The position numbers and the translations under genes are program-made. This document shows positions 37,071 to 38,283 of a DNA stretch of 38,283 bases, in pieces. Positions within the stretch are counted from its first letter, which is position 1. Every line of letters begins with the position of its first letter. The DNA is taken from assembly GCA_022614695.1 (NCBI GenBank), contig JAKEIC010000001.1:1-38283 (forward strand), in the 5' to 3' direction. The notes under the pieces are model-generated. The model had not been told where the DNA came from. It made no database searches and saw only the letters and a list, made by a program, of their open reading frames with translations. Source of the DNA: Planctomycetales bacterium. GTDB taxonomy: Bacteria > Planctomycetota > JAKEIC01.

Positions 37071-38283
37071 CTATCGCCCCCTGCCGGGAGCGGGCTCCGC
37101 GGCCCGCAGGACGCCCGCCTCCTCGTCGAACTCGAGGCCCTGCAACATGAGGCTCATCTGGACGGCGTACTTCAGCTCGACCCCCTCCAGGGCGAGGGTC
37201 ATCCGGCCCGTGTCCGCAGCCTCGAGCGCCTCGAGGGCTTCCCGGGCCTCGCGCGCGATCCGGATCCCGGCCGCCTCCTCGAGGCCACGGAGGAAGAAGA
37301 GCGTGGGGACATCGTCGCAGGAAATCGTGACCTTCGCGTCCCGCCTCTCCTCCCAACGGTAGGCGGGCTCCGGAGGGGTCCCGCCCATGTCGCCGGGGAG
37401 CAGGGCGTAGTCGCGACGGATCGGCTGCTCGGAGACGACGAGGGTCTCCCGCGCCGTCGCGAGGCCGTGGGCGAAGACGAGGATCCGGTGGCGACCCGCC
37501 GCGAGCACGGGGAACCGGAACTCCCCCGAGGCATCCGCGGCCACGCAGCGGATCGCGAGAGGGTTCGTCGCCTCGCTCGCGACGAAGATCATCGGGCGCG
37601 GGTCGGTGAGGGGCTGCCCGGCGCTGTCGGTCACCCGCCCGGAGAAGGGCGCGGTCGCCGCGGGCTGGAGGACCACCCGCTCCGGGTGGTCCCGCATCCC
37701 CGCGTCCGGGAGGATGACGCCCACCGTGCGGGGTTGGAAGTCCTCCGCGAGGATCTCGACGTCTCGGGCCCCGGAATCGCCGAAGACCAGGAGGAAGTCG
37801 GCGTCCCGGCCGCACTCGACTCTCCTCGCGGTGGCGTGGGGGATCGGCTGCAGCTTCGCGGCGTCCACGACTCGCATCCGGAGGCAAGGCCGTTCCTCGA
37901 CGAGGAAGTCAGCTGACGTGGCTCCGGCCTCGACCTCGAGGTGGTCGGATCCCACGGCCCGGTAGGGACAACCCCAGCCGACCATGAGGTGGACCTTCAC
38001 GCGACCGGCGGGAAGTCCCGAGAGCGCGAACCGGCCGTCCTCGTCCGTCCGTGTCTCGGGGACGCGCTCCCGGTCGCGGGCGGCCTCGAGGGAGTCGAGG
38101 GCGGCGAAGAGGTCCGCCGGTCCGGCCCGGACGGAGAGACCGGCCGCCGGGCGGCCGGCCCGGTCCGCGACGGAACCCGAGACGGGAAGGCCCCGGGGCC
38201 CGCCCGGAGGGAGGGCCTTCCCGGCTGCGGGAGGAACCGCCGCCCCGGGCGGCGGCGGCGGCGCATGTCGTGCGGGAGCGCCC
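37071..38283 (-). CDS. Carboxypeptidase-regulatory-like protein, N-terminus outside the window
   Basis: The minus-strand frame stays open to the window edge, so the ATG at 38000 is internal and the true start lies beyond 38283; at least 403 residues are seen. Repeated beta-sandwich units are visible: VSGSVADRAGRPAAGLSVRAG, DEDGRFALSGLPAGRVKVHLMV, then FSGRVTDSAGQPLTDPRPM with ADASGEFRFPVLAAGRHRILVF. The C-terminal quarter (VTISCDDVPTLFFLRGLEEA) has no TPR or enzyme motif and ends in a basic tail. It is a secreted or surface protein by family, but the signal peptide is off-window. It is convergent with uvrB, with only three bases between stops. Confidence 0.85.
   Translation of the reverse strand, partial: GAPARHAPPPPPGAAVPPAAGKALPPGGPRGLPVSGSVADRAGRPAAGLSVRAGPADLFAALDSLEAARDRERVPETRTDEDGRFALSGLPAGRVKVHLMVGWGCPYRAVGSDHLEVEAGATSADFLVEERPCLRMRVVDAAKLQPIPHATARRVECGRDADFLLVFGDSGARDVEILAEDFQPRTVGVILPDAGMRDHPERVVLQPAATAPFSGRVTDSAGQPLTDPRPMIFVASEATNPLAIRCVAADASGEFRFPVLAAGRHRILVFAHGLATARETLVVSEQPIRRDYALLPGDMGGTPPEPAYRWEERRDAKVTISCDDVPTLFFLRGLEEAAGIRIAREAREALEALEAADTGRMTLALEGVELKYAVQMSLMLQGLEFDEEAGVLRAAEPAPGRGR

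Noticed and set aside
1-38283. tRNA, rRNA or CRISPR array
   Set aside because: I saw no GGTTCGA-type T-arm in a cloverleaf context, no rRNA stretch and no regularly spaced repeat array.

Overview
The window is very GC-rich (about 70 percent by eye), densely coded and without any rRNA, tRNA or CRISPR array that I can see. The gene set suggests a Planctomycetota bacterium, with Myxococcota as the alternative: Ser/Thr kinases fused to TPR repeats, a secreted caspase-like lipoprotein, large carboxypeptidase-regulatory-domain proteins, a vanadium haloperoxidase-like lipoprotein and frequent GTG/TTG starts. No single marker proves the phylum; uvrB or dapB phylogeny would settle it.

Bases 1 to about 19.2 kb look like an accessory, defence-type island. 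In order they hold: a CoiA-like nuclease cut by the window edge; a translationally coupled AbiU2/HEPN-like pair (minus strand); a 0.9-kb gene-free stretch with a duplicated structured unit; a three-gene minus-strand operon headed by a candidate HUH Rep-like protein and marked by copies of a TGACA-CAC-TGTCA dyad; a plus-strand operon of a small membrane protein, a zinc-ribbon protein and a SIR2-family protein; a convergent HEPN protein; a complete Ser/Thr kinase with TPRs; a coiled-coil lipoprotein; a tightly overlapping minus-strand operon (homing-repeat nuclease-like protein, large HEPN protein, PD-(D/E)XK nuclease), which I regard as the best candidate for an undescribed system; and a divergent operon (two-TM protein, DUF1883-like protein, GNAT acetyltransferase). 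The island ends in a region (15.2-19.2 kb) where a ParB/recombinase-accessory-like HTH gene is present once in full and twice as 5'-truncated 3' ends, with membrane or secreted cargo genes between the copies.

From 19.2 to 38.3 kb the content is more ordinary. The minus strand carries a haloperoxidase-like lipoprotein and a decayed kinase-TPR gene that lacks its N-lobe and is frameshifted. These are followed by a methyltransferase, a D-2-hydroxyacid dehydrogenase, a frameshifted DoxX gene and the caspase-like lipoprotein. A minus-strand operon then holds an EamA transporter, a secreted protein, a DUF4242-adenylate cyclase fusion and a class V aminotransferase. Divergent from it, a plus-strand housekeeping run holds a dicarboxylate symporter, dapB, an HU/IHF protein, a TPR protein and uvrB. 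The window closes with a carboxypeptidase-regulatory-like protein whose N-terminus lies outside.

Functionally, the left half can be read as several independent anti-mobile-element modules (HEPN RNases, SIR2 NADase-like, restriction-like nucleases) clustered with mobile-element debris. The right half carries lysine biosynthesis, DNA repair, chromatin and signalling genes. Defence roles are inferred from domain families and clustering only.
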